Made by a program: the position numbers and the translations under genes
Shown: piece by piece, positions 32,944 through 42,435 of the stretch
How the letters are laid out: every line of letters begins with the position of its first letter
Position numbering within the stretch: position 1 is the first letter of the stretch
Source of the DNA: Polyangium fumosum
GTDB lineage: Bacteria; Myxococcota_A; Polyangia; Polyangiales; Polyangiaceae
Assembly: GCF_005144585.1 (NCBI RefSeq)
Contig: NZ_SSMQ01000033.1
Location: 1 to 64,000 of the forward strand
Length of the DNA: 64,000 nucleotides
Reading direction: 5' to 3'
The notes under the pieces: model-generated
The model's database searches: none
What the model saw: the letters and a program-made list of their open reading frames with translations, nothing else
What the model was told of the DNA's origin: nothing

Positions 32944-33909
32944 TCAATTCTGGGTCACGTTGGTGCCCGGCGGAGGGGTGAAGGTGAACTCGGCGGGGTC
33001 GATCGCGTCCGGCTGGGTCGAGCCCTCGAAATCGAAGCGGTTCCGGTTGCCCTGGGCGTCGACGAGCATGACGCGGCGGATCACGCCGGGATCCTTCTTC
33101 TCCAGGAACGCCTTGTCGACATAAAAATACACGGAGTCGTAATGGGGCGTCGCTTGCCGTGGTTTTCCGAGGAGGACGGGGCCGCCCTCGAACTTGGATT
33201 TGTCGTGGAACGCGAACGTGAACGAGGGCCCGAGCCCCTTGCCCATGAGGAAGGCGAGGGCGCCGGGGTACTCGGTCTTGTCCACGGACTGCACGAACAT
33301 CTGGTTGTCGTCGCCGATGTAGACCTTGAGCGTCGTGCCATCGGAGACGATACGATTCTTGCTCGGCGCGTCGTACCGGAAGGAGATCTTGTTCGGGCGC
33401 TCGAAATAGAAGACGCCGGTCGATTTCTTCGTCGTGCCGGCGACCTTCTGCGTGTGCTCCTGCTTGAACTTCGCGAAAAAGGTCTTCTTGTCGAGGAAGA
33501 CCTGGTCGATCGCCACGGCCACGGCGTCGGCCGAGCCAGGCGCAGGCGCCGCCGTGGGCGCGGGCGCGGCGGCGGAGGCGCTCGCGGGCGGGGCGGCAGC
33601 GGAAGCGGTGGCCATCGGGGGCGCGGCGGCGGAGGCGGTCGCGGTCGCAGTCGCGCGCGGAGAGGCGGAAGCGGACGCGGAAGCGGGCGCGGCGGCGGAA
33701 GCGGGCGCGGCGGCGGAAGCGGAAGCGGAAGCGGACGCGGGCGCGGGCTCCGCGGTGGGGGCGGGGGCGGCAGCGCTCGGGGCGGGGGTGTGGGGGGCAG
33801 CGCCCCCCACGTTGGACGAGGCCGGGAGCGTGCTCGGGGCCGGGTCGTCCTGGCAGGCGGCGAGGGCGAGGAGCAAGGCGGAGGTGGCGAGGAGCGGGCG
33901 CTTCGGCAT
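32944..33909 (-). CDS. LolA-like outer-membrane lipoprotein carrier with long Ala/Ser linker
   Basis: This encodes 321 residues from the ATG at 33909. The N-terminus MPKRPLLATSALLLALAACQ is a lipoprotein signal, unusual because ordinary LolA is soluble. A ~100-residue Ala/Ser/Pro/Thr low-complexity linker (ASASASASAAAPASAAAP) precedes the LolA domain (residues 125-320: VFLDKKTFFAKFKQEHTQK, TGVFYFERPNKISFRYD, VYIGDDNQMFVQSVDKTEYPGALAFLMG, VMLVDAQGNRNRFDFEG). LolA normally ferries lipoproteins across the periplasm. A membrane-tethered form may instead act at one membrane. It is followed by the RluA-RlmI gene with a 4-bp gap. Confidence 0.8.
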   Translation of the reverse strand: MPKRPLLATSALLLALAACQDDPAPSTLPASSNVGGAAPHTPAPSAAAPAPTAEPAPASASASASAAAPASAAAPASASASASPRATATATASAAAPPMATASAAAPPASASAAAPAPTAAPAPGSADAVAVAIDQVFLDKKTFFAKFKQEHTQKVAGTTKKSTGVFYFERPNKISFRYDAPSKNRIVSDGTTLKVYIGDDNQMFVQSVDKTEYPGALAFLMGKGLGPSFTFAFHDKSKFEGGPVLLGKPRQATPHYDSVYFYVDKAFLEKKDPGVIRRVMLVDAQGNRNRFDFEGSTQPDAIDPAEFTFTPPPGTNVTQN

Positions 33910-34060
33910 GTCGATCGTCTCGGCTTGTAGCAAAGGACAGGAGGGGCGTCGTCGGGATCTTTCGGCGACGCGGCCCCGGAGGAACGGCGTGGGGGGCCCG
34001 GAGGTTACATGCGAGCCGAGGAGACCATTCCGCAGGGCGAGATCGCGTAGGATCGCCGCG

Positions 34061-34349
34061 ATGGAGCAGCTCTTCGACCTTTCCTGGTGGCTCCGCATGC
34101 ACGGGCGGGTGCTCTTCGCGGGCGCCGCCTTGGGGATGTACTGGGTCTCGCTGGCCCACAGCCGGCACATCGACGCGGAGGTGTTCGCCTCCGTGGTCCG
34201 GAAGCTCATCGAGGCCGGCAACGTGCCACGCGCCCTCAAGCTCACTTTCGCGCGAACGCGTGTTCCAGAACCTCGCGCCGTTCTTCGAGCAAATCGCCCG
34301 GGACGGCGGGAAAGCCGTCGAGGCACAAGAACAAGCGACGGGCACGTGA
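34061..34349 (+). pseudogene. Broken MotA/TolQ/ExbB-like fragment
   Basis: From the ATG at 34061 the frame encodes about 67 residues (MEQLFDLSWWLRMHGRVLF, YWVSLAHSRHIDAEVF, VRKLIEAGNVPRALKLTFA). The GNVPRALKL segment resembles myxobacterial MotA/TolQ/ExbB proton-channel proteins, which then continue for over 150 residues. Here the reading changes by one base near 34250, where the adjacent frame gives ERVFQNLAPFFEQIARDGGK and stops at 34347. Only the N-terminal part is left, so this is likely a decayed remnant. The family is a tentative match. Confidence 0.35.
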
Positions 34350-34441
34350 GCCGTTTTCCTTCGCTCGGGCGTCCTTGGGTTTGGCGCGTAATCACGCGTA
34401 TCGGCCCGGCAGATGGCCCCGATTCACGAGGAGAATGGAAA

Positions 34442-35083
34442 ATGATGGTGAAGAGGCAGCTCGCTCTGGTGCTCGTGTCCACAATGGCCCTGCTCGGCGT
34501 CGCTTGTGGGGGAGGCGAAATACCGCAGGCCGACACGCCGCCGCCGCCGCCGCCGGCCGAGACCACGCCGCCGCCGGCCGAGACCACGCCGCCGCCCGCG
34601 CCGACGGCCGCAGCGCCCGCCCCGGAGGCAGCCCCGGCCCCCGCGCCCGAGCCCGCGCCCGCCCCGAAGCCCGGCAAGGAGCGAATCGTCGGGCAGTGGC
34701 AGTTCGATCTTTCGGGGGAGCCGCGCGCGGCCGCCGAGGCCGAGGCCAAGAAGAAGGCCGGCAAGGACGAGAAGAAATACGCCGCGCTGATCAAGGAGAC
34801 CGAAGACGCCGCCGCCGGTGAGTGGATCGAGTTCACCGCCGATTCGATGTACGTCTCGCACATCACCGAGAAGGGCAAGGACAAGGTCATCCTCAAGGTG
34901 AAATACGAGGTCGCGAAGGACGAAAACGGGGCGATTGTCATGAAGCCCTCGGGCAAGGACGAGATCTCGAAGAAGGAGATGCCCAAGGACCTCGAAATCG
35001 CCGTTACTTTCAAGGATGACAAAACGATCGAGTTGAAGGACCCCAAGAAAAAGATGACGCTCGTCTTCAAGCGGAAGTCCTGA
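34442..35083 (+). CDS. Lipoprotein with Pro-rich linker, unknown C-terminal domain
   Basis: This encodes 213 residues (MMVKRQLALVLVSTMALLGV; lipobox GVAC). A Pro/Thr/Ala-rich linker with two ETTPPPA repeats follows, then a charged C-terminal domain of about 130 residues rich in Lys/Asp/Glu (GQWQFDLSG, EWIEFTADSMYVSH, KVKYEVAKDENG, IAVTFKDDKTIELK). The beta-strand-rich pattern GQWxFD...TFKDDKTIEL resembles lipocalin-like or copper-resistance-type beta sandwich lipoproteins, but no family is assigned with confidence. A second ATG directly follows the first. It lies about 90 bp after the broken fragment. Confidence 0.65.
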   Translation: MMVKRQLALVLVSTMALLGVACGGGEIPQADTPPPPPPAETTPPPAETTPPPAPTAAAPAPEAAPAPAPEPAPAPKPGKERIVGQWQFDLSGEPRAAAEAEAKKKAGKDEKKYAALIKETEDAAAGEWIEFTADSMYVSHITEKGKDKVILKVKYEVAKDENGAIVMKPSGKDEISKKEMPKDLEIAVTFKDDKTIELKDPKKKMTLVFKRKS

Positions 35084-35179
35084 TCCTGCTTTGGGCGCGC
35101 GTGCGCCTTGCGGGATGCTCCATATCCCTGCATGATCGTGCCTCCGGAAAACGGAAAACCCCCGCCCGACGGAGGGACC

Positions 35180-35602
35180 ATGACTCCCGAGACACACATC
35201 GCAGGCGAGCACTGGATCGAGCGCGAAGAGCGCGATCTTTTCGTCTATCGTTTCCCCCACGGAACGGCGACCGGCGCGCACGTCGAAGAGCTGAGCAAGC
35301 TCGAACGGCCCCTCTGGGACGAAGGCGCGCCGCACGTCTACAACCTGGTCGTGCTCGGCGAGGAGCTTGCCATCTCGCCGGGCGCGATCACCGAGACGGC
35401 GAAGCTCTTCCGCACGTCGCCCCCGCGCACCGCAGCGTACGTGGCGCGCCGGTTCTTCCACCGCACGTCGATGGAGTTCCTCACGCGCATGATCCGTGCG
35501 TTCGGGGTGAACATGCACGGCAAGGTCTTCGACAACGAGGTGAGCGCGCGCGCGTGGCTCGCCGAGCGGCGGCGGGTGCGCAACCGCAAGAGCGTGATGT
35601 AG
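35180..35602 (+). CDS. SpoIIAA/STAS-like small protein, copy 1
   Basis: This encodes 140 residues from the ATG at 35180, preceded by GGAGGG. The chain starts with a beta strand (WIEREERDLFVYRFPHGTATGAHVEEL), then YNLVVLGEELAISPGAITETAKLFR, RTAAYVARRFFHRTSMEFLTRMI and HGKVFDNEVSARAWLAERR. The order and the terminal ARAWLAE helix match a second protein in the window at 48113-48523. Such proteins resemble SpoIIAA-like STAS folds and are numerous in myxobacteria, where their partners are mostly unknown. No phosphorylatable Ser motif is clear. Confidence 0.6.
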   Translation: MTPETHIAGEHWIEREERDLFVYRFPHGTATGAHVEELSKLERPLWDEGAPHVYNLVVLGEELAISPGAITETAKLFRTSPPRTAAYVARRFFHRTSMEFLTRMIRAFGVNMHGKVFDNEVSARAWLAERRRVRNRKSVM

Positions 35603-35620
35603 AGCGTTCGGGCGGGGGCG

Positions 35621-36211
35621 TTACTTCGCGTCGGGATCGTCGCCGGCCGGTTCGCGGCTCTCGATGACGATCGTGCCACGTTTCCCGGGGGCCTTGCGCG
35701 GCGGCGGGGAAGGGCTCGTGAGCGACGCCAGGAGCTCGGGCGCGGGGGCGCCGGCGATGGGTAGCACGATCTCCTTGGTCTCGGCGCCGCGCTCGTAGGT
35801 GACGCGGAGCTCGGGCGCCGTCGCGAGCGAGGTCCACGCGTCCCAAAGCTGCTCGGGGGTCTCGACGGTCTTGCCATTGACGCGCGTGACGACGTCGTCG
35901 GGGCGGACGTCGAGCCCGGTCCACTCCTCCGGGATGGCCACGAGGCGCCAGCCGACGAACTTGCCCTCCCGGAAGACCTCCTCGGGCCAGACGCGGCGGA
36001 GCAGCCACGGCAGGCCCATCGGCAGGACGGTCTTCAAGGCGTCCCGTTCGAGCTTGTCCGGGGCCTTCGCCGGGCCCGTCGAGGCGCCTTGCGCGGCCGC
36101 GCTCGCCGGGGCCTTGGGCGCGGCCGGCGGAGGGGACGTCTCGCTCCCCGCGCCACAACCGTGCAGGGCCAGGGAGAGCAGGCCGAAGAGGTACGCGTCG
36201 CGCGGGAGCAT
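35621..36211 (-). CDS. Lipoprotein with PDZ-like domain
   Basis: This encodes 196 residues from the ATG at 36211 (MLPRDAYLFGLLSLALHGCG). An Ala/Pro-rich linker follows the signal. Residues 60-170 carry a PDZ-like region: GWRLVAIPEEWTGLDVRPDDVVTRVNGKTVETPEQLWDAW, where the DVVTRVNGK stretch is the usual PDZ core. Other positions (TYERGAETKEIVLPI) continue the strand. Such modules bind C-termini or participate in type II secretion (GspC-like), but the role here is unknown. Convergent with the SpoIIAA-like gene, 18 bp apart. Confidence 0.65.
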   Translation of the reverse strand: MLPRDAYLFGLLSLALHGCGAGSETSPPPAAPKAPASAAAQGASTGPAKAPDKLERDALKTVLPMGLPWLLRRVWPEEVFREGKFVGWRLVAIPEEWTGLDVRPDDVVTRVNGKTVETPEQLWDAWTSLATAPELRVTYERGAETKEIVLPIAGAPAPELLASLTSPSPPPRKAPGKRGTIVIESREPAGDDPDAK

Positions 36212-36253
36212 ACCGGGACTATGGGAGAGCGGCGCCCCGCTTGCCAACTATCT

Positions 36254-36323
36254 AGAGCATCGAACCGTTCGATGCTCTGCGAGACCCCGGGGCGGGCTCG
36301 CCTCGGGGGGGAAAATGGCCGGG
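36254..36323. repeat. Dispersed ~70-bp repeat with 25-bp palindrome, copy 1
   Basis: AGAGCATCGAAC at 36254-36265 pairs with GTTCGATGCTCT at 36267-36278 around one central C. It is followed by GCGAGA and later CTCGCCTCGGGGGG. The same 70-base layout occurs at 59047-59116 with a compatible stem. The interval 36279-36471 beyond it has no gene. Confidence 0.8.
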
Positions 36324-36471
36324 CTTCCCCGCTCGCGTGGTGAGCAGCCCGCCAAGAGGTCGCAACGTGCGATGCCGGAGCGGCGGTGTCGTGCAGGTCA
36401 TTGCGCCTCCTGCGCCCGCTCCTCGAGCGGCGCCCCCTGGTTCGATTTTTGTTTCGGTCGCGTGAATCGAC

Positions 36472-36502
36472 TTGACAGGGAAGCAATGTTTCCTTGTGCT
36501 AT
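36472..36502 (+). promoter_or_regulatory. Candidate promoter with operator-like palindrome for the DUF4157 gene
   Basis: TTGACA at 36472-36477 and TGCTAT at 36497-36502 are separated by 19 bases, within range for a sigma-70-like promoter. The spacer contains GGAAGCAATGTTTCC (36479-36493), which is 13/15 palindromic and placed where a repressor or MerR-type activator would sit. The region is much less GC-rich than its surroundings. The start codon follows at 36604. Predicted only from sequence. Confidence 0.45.
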
Positions 36503-36603
36503 CGATTGAGATCTCCACGCATGGGAACCCCTGGCGTGCAATCACGACTCAAGAATGTGGCTGCGGTGGAAGCCTGGATGAATTGAGGAGAGGAGGCACG
36601 TTC

Positions 36604-38997
36604 ATGGTCATGTTCGAGCGCGCACGGCGCCCTTCCGACCCCCGGCTCGCGGCGCCCAAGCCGGCGCGACGGCCGCCCCTCGTCGCCCCGAACGTGAACG
36701 CGCGGATCCCTGACGGGCTCTCCGGGGCTCGACGCGGCTCCGAAGAATCGGCGCACGCCGCGCCGGGCGATACGCTGCCGGCCGCGACGTGGCGACGGTC
36801 CCTCCTCGAGGTGCCTCTGTACCCACGGCATGCGGTGCCGCTCCAGCGCAAGTCCACCATCGATTCTCCGGGGGACGCTCACGAGCGGGAAGCCGACGCG
36901 GCAGCCGACGCGGTCCTGCGGATGGCCGAATCGACGCCGAGCGGCGCCGCGCTCGCGCTCTCGCCGCGAGCATCGGAGCGCGACGCCGGAGGAGCGCTCG
37001 ACGTGGGCGCGGCCTTGCGTGGCGCCGAGCGCGGCGGAGAGCCCCTGCCGCGCGAGCTGCGGTCCTACTTCGAGCCGCGTTTCGGGTTCGACTTCGGGCG
37101 CGTCCGGGTTCATGCCGATCGCGAGGCCGCGCACGCCGCGCGTGCGGTGCAGGCGCGGGCATACACCCTGGGGCACGATATCGTGTTCGGAGCGGGTGCA
37201 TACGCGCCCGCCCAGGTCGAGGGGAGGCGCCTGGTCGCGCACGAGCTCGCGCACGTCGTGCAGCAGAGCAGAGGCACTGGGAGGGCGCAGCGCGCGGTCG
37301 TGCAGCGCAAGCCGGACCCCGCGGCCGAGACGAGCAGCGGCCCCACGCCGAGCAGCCTGTGGGAGGTGAAGACGCCCGAACGCGGCAACCTGCTGCTCCG
37401 TTTGGTTGCCGATGAGCCGACGAAGCTCTCCGGCGGGAGACCGAACACCGTCGGCAATCTCGCGAGCGGCACGGTCGTGGAGGTCGTCGCGAAGAAGAAC
37501 GACCTCGGCTGGTACCAGGTCACGGGGGAGGTCGATATCGGCGACGGGATACGTCAGCGACGCACGGGCTTCGTGCACCGGAGGTATCTATTTCCGGTGT
37601 CGTCCAGAGGTGGCCCGGTGGCCGAGGCGGTGCCTACGCATTCCACCGCGGAGGGACCCAAGGCAGCGCAGGCGACGCCGGAGGACAACGCCGCCGCGCT
37701 CGCCGAGATCCAGGCCCTGCTCGCCCATTCGAATCAAACCTTCCAGGGCACGGAGATGAGCGTCGGCGAGGCAGAGCGCCTCGTCACGGCGATCACGAAG
37801 ACACAGGCGACCCTGTCGGCCTATGGTCCGCGCCTCCTCGCGTTGCGGCTGCTGGGCCAGATCGTGAGCGGCGGCGGCAGCGTCTCCGTCACCACGCTGG
37901 CGGCATGGATACGCGATTACAAGTCGATCACCGTGATGCGGCCCGACGGTTATCTGGCGCGGGTGATCGACGGCGCGGCGCTCCAGCGCTTCGGCGACGT
38001 GGAGTTCAACGACGGACGGCTCACGGCGGGGTATCTGGACGTCGGCGCCTTCTATTACAGCGATCAAGGCGTCCTTTACCAGATGGACGAGATGCTCCAG
38101 CGCACCGGCTCGCCCGTCGGCGAGCTCGGCCTCGATCACGACCTGCCGAACAAGGTGCTCGATGGGGTCGCCGACGCCGGGGTGGCCATGGCGTCGGGCC
38201 TTTACAAGCTGCTTCGGCACCCGATCCAGAGCATCGAGGACCTGAAGCATCTCCCTTCGGCCGTGGTCTTCTTGATCATGAGCGCGCCCATCTACTGGGA
38301 TCGCTTCAAGGCCATGCCTCTCGGCGACCAGGTGCGCGAGGTGTCGCGGATCGTCACCACGCTCGTGACCCTGTACGGCAGCGCCGCGGGGACGACGACG
38401 CGGCTCTCCGCGGCGACGGCGGATATCGGGTCGATCTCGATCAAGGCCCTCACGCTCGGCGAGAATGGGACGCTCGCCGTGTCGACGGTCTCCGTGCCCG
38501 TCGGGGCGATGGCGACCGCGATGAGCGGCGGCCCGGGCGGCGTCTTCATCCTGCACATGGCCAATCAATCGGGGAGCGGCGGCGGATCGAAGCCGCTCTC
38601 CCCGGAGGCGGCCAAGGAGCCCCCCGGCAAGCAGCCCGCGCCGCGTCCATCGGCCGGCCCGCTCAAGCCGAGCCGGATCTCGGTGGACCAAGCCATCCGG
38701 GCCGGAAACGTCAAGCCGGGAGGACTTTTGGAGCGAATCCTCCGGGGCATCGAGGCCGAGTTCGCCAAGGCAGCGCCGAAGACCGCCGACGGAGCCGCGG
38801 ATCTCGCCACGAGGGTCACGGACAGGCTCAGCACCCGCGAGAAGCCGGTGAGGCTCGGAAATTTGGTGAAATGGGTTCCCGAGGAGGGGGGCTACCAGCT
38901 CTGGCGAAACAACGGCGGCGTGACGACGAGGTACTATTCATCGGGCATGATCATGGTACTCAAGGACGAGATCCCGATTTTCTGCCTGATTCCTTGA
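36604..38997 (+). CDS. DUF4157 (eCIS effector-type) protein with SH3-like domain
   Basis: This encodes 797 residues from the ATG at 36604 behind AGGAGAGGAGG. An N-terminal basic region (residues 1-75, VPLYPRHAVPLQRKST) precedes a DUF4157 domain at about 148-220: GEPLPRELRSYFEPRFGFDF, VRVHADREAAHAAR, and the HExxH-like RLVAHELAHVVQQ near residue 212. DUF4157 proteins are typical cargo of extracellular contractile injection systems, and HELAH suggests a zinc protease. Residues 255-335 look like an SH3b domain (GTVVEVVAKKNDLGWYQV, TGFVHRRYLFPV). Two hydrophobic segments (VVFLIMSAPIYW, GGVFILHMAN) and a C-terminal 90-residue domain (LVKWVPEEGGYQLWRNNGG) may be the toxin. No eCIS structural genes are in the window. 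Confidence 0.78.
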   Translation: MVMFERARRPSDPRLAAPKPARRPPLVAPNVNARIPDGLSGARRGSEESAHAAPGDTLPAATWRRSLLEVPLYPRHAVPLQRKSTIDSPGDAHEREADAAADAVLRMAESTPSGAALALSPRASERDAGGALDVGAALRGAERGGEPLPRELRSYFEPRFGFDFGRVRVHADREAAHAARAVQARAYTLGHDIVFGAGAYAPAQVEGRRLVAHELAHVVQQSRGTGRAQRAVVQRKPDPAAETSSGPTPSSLWEVKTPERGNLLLRLVADEPTKLSGGRPNTVGNLASGTVVEVVAKKNDLGWYQVTGEVDIGDGIRQRRTGFVHRRYLFPVSSRGGPVAEAVPTHSTAEGPKAAQATPEDNAAALAEIQALLAHSNQTFQGTEMSVGEAERLVTAITKTQATLSAYGPRLLALRLLGQIVSGGGSVSVTTLAAWIRDYKSITVMRPDGYLARVIDGAALQRFGDVEFNDGRLTAGYLDVGAFYYSDQGVLYQMDEMLQRTGSPVGELGLDHDLPNKVLDGVADAGVAMASGLYKLLRHPIQSIEDLKHLPSAVVFLIMSAPIYWDRFKAMPLGDQVREVSRIVTTLVTLYGSAAGTTTRLSAATADIGSISIKALTLGENGTLAVSTVSVPVGAMATAMSGGPGGVFILHMANQSGSGGGSKPLSPEAAKEPPGKQPAPRPSAGPLKPSRISVDQAIRAGNVKPGGLLERILRGIEAEFAKAAPKTADGAADLATRVTDRLSTREKPVRLGNLVKWVPEEGGYQLWRNNGGVTTRYYSSGMIMVLKDEIPIFCLIP

Positions 38998-39009
38998 GGA
39001 CGAGGTTCC

Positions 39010-39705
39010 GTGGAAGAGCCTGAAACGATCGAGCGCAAAGAGACGCACCTCGGGCGGCTCGTGGCATCCGCCGCGTCGATCCCCGACTCGGGGTACTGCT
39101 CGTCGATGAGCGCCGTGGGCGCAGGAACGACGGCCGATCCGCTGCGAATCGCGTTGCTCGTACGTACGGTGGACTGGGCCGACGAGGAGACGACCCCGGA
39201 GACGTCGCGGAGCAACACGGCGCGCGTGCACGCGGCGCTGGAGGGCGCGCTCGCCACCTCCACGGCCCCGGAAGCGCTCCGGGCGGCGCAGGCGGTGGCC
39301 GCGTCCACGCAGGATTTCTTCTCCGGATGCGCCGCCGTCGTGGCGGGTAGGCAGGTGCGGATCGCTGCCATCGGGTACGTCCGCGCGTGGAGGCTGCGCG
39401 GCGGCCGTTACGACGTCCTGATCGAGCCGAACATCCGGCCCGCGAACCCGAGCCCCGGAGCGAGCGTCGGCATGCTGGCTTCGCTCGGGAGTATCGAATC
39501 GCTCGACCAGGCGCGGCTGGCCGAGGTCGTCCTCGAGCCTTCCGACCTGGTGCTGATCACGATGGGCGGGGAGCTCGAGGAGATGCCGGAGGCACGGCCG
39601 TCGGAAGCGATCACGCCGGAGGTGCTCCTCGGCCGTACCCGGCCGATCGGGATGTCGCCTGCGATCCTGGTCGTCGTGGGCGGCGATCCGGACGCTTCGT
39701 CCTGA
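39010..39705 (+). CDS. PP2C-like protein lacking metal-binding residues
   Basis: This encodes about 231 residues from a GTG at 39010, 12 bases after the DUF4157 gene. The middle and C-terminal strands follow the PPM/PP2C phosphatase pattern: GCAAVVAGRQVRIAAIGYVRAWRLRGGRYD corresponds to the conserved GDSR strand, but here reads GYVR, and PSDLVLITMGGELEEMPEA corresponds to the DG/E-containing strand without the usual Asp. So if it is a PP2C relative, it is probably inactive. It may be the immunity, chaperone or scaffold partner of the upstream protein. The relation is by position and unproven. Confidence 0.5.
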   Translation: MEEPETIERKETHLGRLVASAASIPDSGYCSSMSAVGAGTTADPLRIALLVRTVDWADEETTPETSRSNTARVHAALEGALATSTAPEALRAAQAVAASTQDFFSGCAAVVAGRQVRIAAIGYVRAWRLRGGRYDVLIEPNIRPANPSPGASVGMLASLGSIESLDQARLAEVVLEPSDLVLITMGGELEEMPEARPSEAITPEVLLGRTRPIGMSPAILVVVGGDPDASS

Positions 39706-39726
39706 GCCGCATCGTCTCGCGCGGAC

Positions 39727-40770
39727 CTAGGCCGCCTCTTCCAGCGGCGGGCCGCCGGTGCGGGCGATCTGCTCGTGCCGCACCCGGCCGACGTCGAACG
39801 AGCGGGCGGCGTCGAGCATGCGGTCGAGGAGCTCGTCCACGGCCATCGTGGCGCCCCTGCGGAAGCGGAGCGGGTTCAGCCGCGCGACGACGAAGGGCTT
39901 GAGGAAGGGGCTCTCGAAGCCGCGGGCCTTGAGCGCGGCGGCGATCGTGGTGACCCGGTCGTCGAGCGCGAGGAGCTTCTGCGCCTGCGCCTCGCGGCGG
40001 GCGAGCGCGTCTTCGAGCGGGAGGTCGAGGAAGGCGTCCGTGGCCCGGAGCAGGCCATGGTACGAGCCGCCCGAGAAGCGCGGCCGGGCCTCGTAGCAGA
40101 GGCCGAGCGTGAGCAGCGCGGGTTCTTCGAACTCGAAGGAAAAATCCGCCTCGGTGCGGTCTGCGCCGGCCTCGGCGAGGGAGCGGGCCATGCGGATGAC
40201 CTCGAGCGCGCGCTCGTGGACGTTGTGGGCCTTTTCGGTGTTGAGGGCGAGGATCTGGTAGGCGACGCGCTCGTCCGGCACGACGAGGGCGACGAGGGCG
40301 CGGCCGCCGAGGCGTTTCATCGCTTCGAGGCGGTGGCGGCCGTTCGGGGTCCAGTAACGGCCGTCGGGCCTGCGGAAGGCGATGATCGGGTCGAGGAAGG
40401 AGCCGATCTTGTCGATCACGGCGGCGAGTTTGTTCGCGTGGGCCTCGGAGAGATCACGCTGGAAGGGCGTGGGCTCGACGCGTTCGAGGGGCAGGCCCGC
40501 GAGGACGGTGGGGTGGGCGCCGAGCGGGTCGCGGTAGACGGCGAGGACCGAGCCGCCGTCCTCCTGGATGGCGCGCGTGAGGGCGTCGATCTCGGGCGGG
40601 ACGGGGCCGGCGAGCAGGACGCCGGCGGGCAAACCGCGGGATCCCTCGGCGGGGCCTTTCTTGCGGCGGGCGCGTTTCACCGGCGGCGCGGCAGCCTCGG
40701 GCTTCGTCGCGGCGGCGGCCGTCTCGGGCGCTCTTTTGGGGCGGGGTGCGGCGCGTTTGGTCGTGGCCAT
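39727..40770 (-). CDS. ParB-like nuclease-domain protein (non-segregation type)
   Basis: This encodes 347 residues from the ATG at 40770 (MATTKRAAPRPKRAPETAA). The N-terminus is Ala/Lys/Arg-rich. Residues 95-190 fit the ParB/Srx N-terminal fold: LPLERVEPTPFQRDLSEAHANKLAAVI, then DPIIAFRRPDGRYWTPNGRHRLEAMKRLGG. The GRHRLEAM motif is the nucleotide-binding GERR-like signature of ParB-family proteins, whose relatives bind CTP or have nuclease activity. The helical remainder (FLDLPLEDALARREAQAQ) has no clear DNA-binding domain. No parA is nearby, so it is not the chromosome-segregation ParB. Function unknown. Confidence 0.75.
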   Translation of the reverse strand: MATTKRAAPRPKRAPETAAAATKPEAAAPPVKRARRKKGPAEGSRGLPAGVLLAGPVPPEIDALTRAIQEDGGSVLAVYRDPLGAHPTVLAGLPLERVEPTPFQRDLSEAHANKLAAVIDKIGSFLDPIIAFRRPDGRYWTPNGRHRLEAMKRLGGRALVALVVPDERVAYQILALNTEKAHNVHERALEVIRMARSLAEAGADRTEADFSFEFEEPALLTLGLCYEARPRFSGGSYHGLLRATDAFLDLPLEDALARREAQAQKLLALDDRVTTIAAALKARGFESPFLKPFVVARLNPLRFRRGATMAVDELLDRMLDAARSFDVGRVRHEQIARTGGPPLEEAA

Positions 40771-40840
40771 GCACCACGTTCGTTCGGCGCGACGTTCGTC
40801 CCGGCAACTGGTTCGAAGGGGATCCACCCTTCGGTTGGGC

Positions 40841-42298
<1,458 letters not shown>

Positions 42299-42435
42299 GG
42301 CGGGGACCATAGCGCGGCGCCGGTTCGAAGAGAAGCGTCGGGCCGAACCCGGATGCGGCGTGGAGATCCGGCCGTGTCCTTGCAAGTAACCGATCCGACA
42401 TGCGAGCATCCGCGAGCAAGGAGGCCACGATCACG

